Of a stretch of DNA of 5,677 nt, positions 5,540 through 5,677 are shown in pieces (position 1 is the first letter of the stretch; every line of letters begins with the position of its first letter). The DNA comes from Bacteroidales bacterium (lineage in GTDB: Bacteria > Bacteroidota > Bacteroidia > Bacteroidales > UBA932). The notes beneath the pieces were generated by a model. The model ran no database searches. It saw nothing but the letters and a program-made list of their open reading frames with translations, and had not been told where the DNA came from. The stretch is from assembly GCA_017535125.1 (NCBI GenBank), contig JAFXUS010000049.1, forward strand, positions 1 through 5,677, given 5' to 3'. Position numbers and translations under genes: made by a program.

Positions 5540-5657
5540 CCCGACGGCGCAGGATAGAAGTCGGCACCAGCCGACCGACCCGGTCCCGTGACTTTGCGCA
5601 AGCAAAGTTGGAAAGGGACTTGAGGGGCGCAAGGGGTCACAGGGGGCGGAGCCCCCT
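5522..5657 (+). repeat. Cluster of four hairpins, probable structured dispersed element
   Basis: Four perfect or near-perfect stems follow one another. H1 (5522-5548) pairs GCCGTC with GACGGC outside and GGGC with GCCC inside, with an A/CC internal loop. H2 (5560-5575) pairs GTCGGC with GCCGAC over ACCA. H3 pairs GTCCC (5583-5587) with GGGAC (5615-5619), enclosing ACTTTGC-GCAA-GCAAAGT (5591-5608), whose GCAA is a GNRA tetraloop. H4 (5641-5657) pairs AGGGGGC with GCCCCCT over GGA. No credible gene covers the area; open frames on the - strand are by-products of the GC-rich repeats. It may continue past the window end. It could be a dispersed intergenic repeat, a structured RNA or the end of a mobile unit; the sequence alone does not decide. 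Confidence 0.65.
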
Positions 5658-5677
5658 TCATAGATAGCCACAGGCCC

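Noticed and set aside
5458..5671. Two overlapping - strand frames of about 66 codons after the Rpn gene
   Set aside because: They run through a terminator palindrome and four hairpins; their sequence is explained by the repeats.
5462..5677. A CRISPR array or tRNA in the hairpin-rich tail
   Set aside because: The repeats are not regularly spaced, the hairpins differ from each other, and no cloverleaf with a T-arm motif could be formed.

Overview
The window looks like a GC-rich member of the Bacteroidota, probably order Bacteroidales. This rests on three things: the ThiL N-terminus (a LGEFGLI start) and the short RsmI-like methylase resemble the Bacteroidota forms of these families; a Rpn/PD-(D/E)XK 'transposase-like' nuclease of a type common in Bacteroidales is present; and one promoter carries an exact TAnnTTTG -7 element, the Bacteroidota primary-sigma signature. 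The identification is inferred from family knowledge, not from a database search.

Bases 1-3560 hold four + strand genes packed head to tail with gaps of only 2-3 bases, almost certainly one transcription unit that begins before the window: the 3' part of an RsmI-like SAM-dependent methyltransferase, mtaB (tRNA ms2t6A37 methylthiotransferase), a PhnP-like metallo-beta-lactamase-fold hydrolase, and thiL (thiamine-phosphate kinase). Two, perhaps three, act on RNA or nucleotides; thiL supplies the thiamine diphosphate cofactor. These genes are housekeeping and GC-rich (a sampled line of mtaB is 63% G+C).

Bases 3564-4313 on the - strand encode an unrecognised four-helix membrane protein with an acidic cytosol-like tail, converging on thiL with 3 bases between the stop codons. 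It is visibly more AT-rich than the operon.

Bases 4314-5677 form an accessory block. A 305-base intergenic region contains divergent promoter candidates, a dispersed-repeat copy, one copy of a 24-base repeat and a 12-bp inverted repeat. Next comes a Rpn-family nuclease gene, a perfect palindromic terminator, the second exact copy of the 24-base repeat and a run of four hairpins reaching almost to the window end.

The most interesting signal is repeat structure. A palindromic element sharing a 16-base identical stretch with the intergenic repeat at 4393-4443 sits in frame inside the methyltransferase gene and seems to add about 15 residues near its C-terminus. A Rpn nuclease gene bracketed by exact 24-base direct repeats, next to a multi-hairpin element, suggests a nuclease/repeat partnership, which remains a hypothesis.
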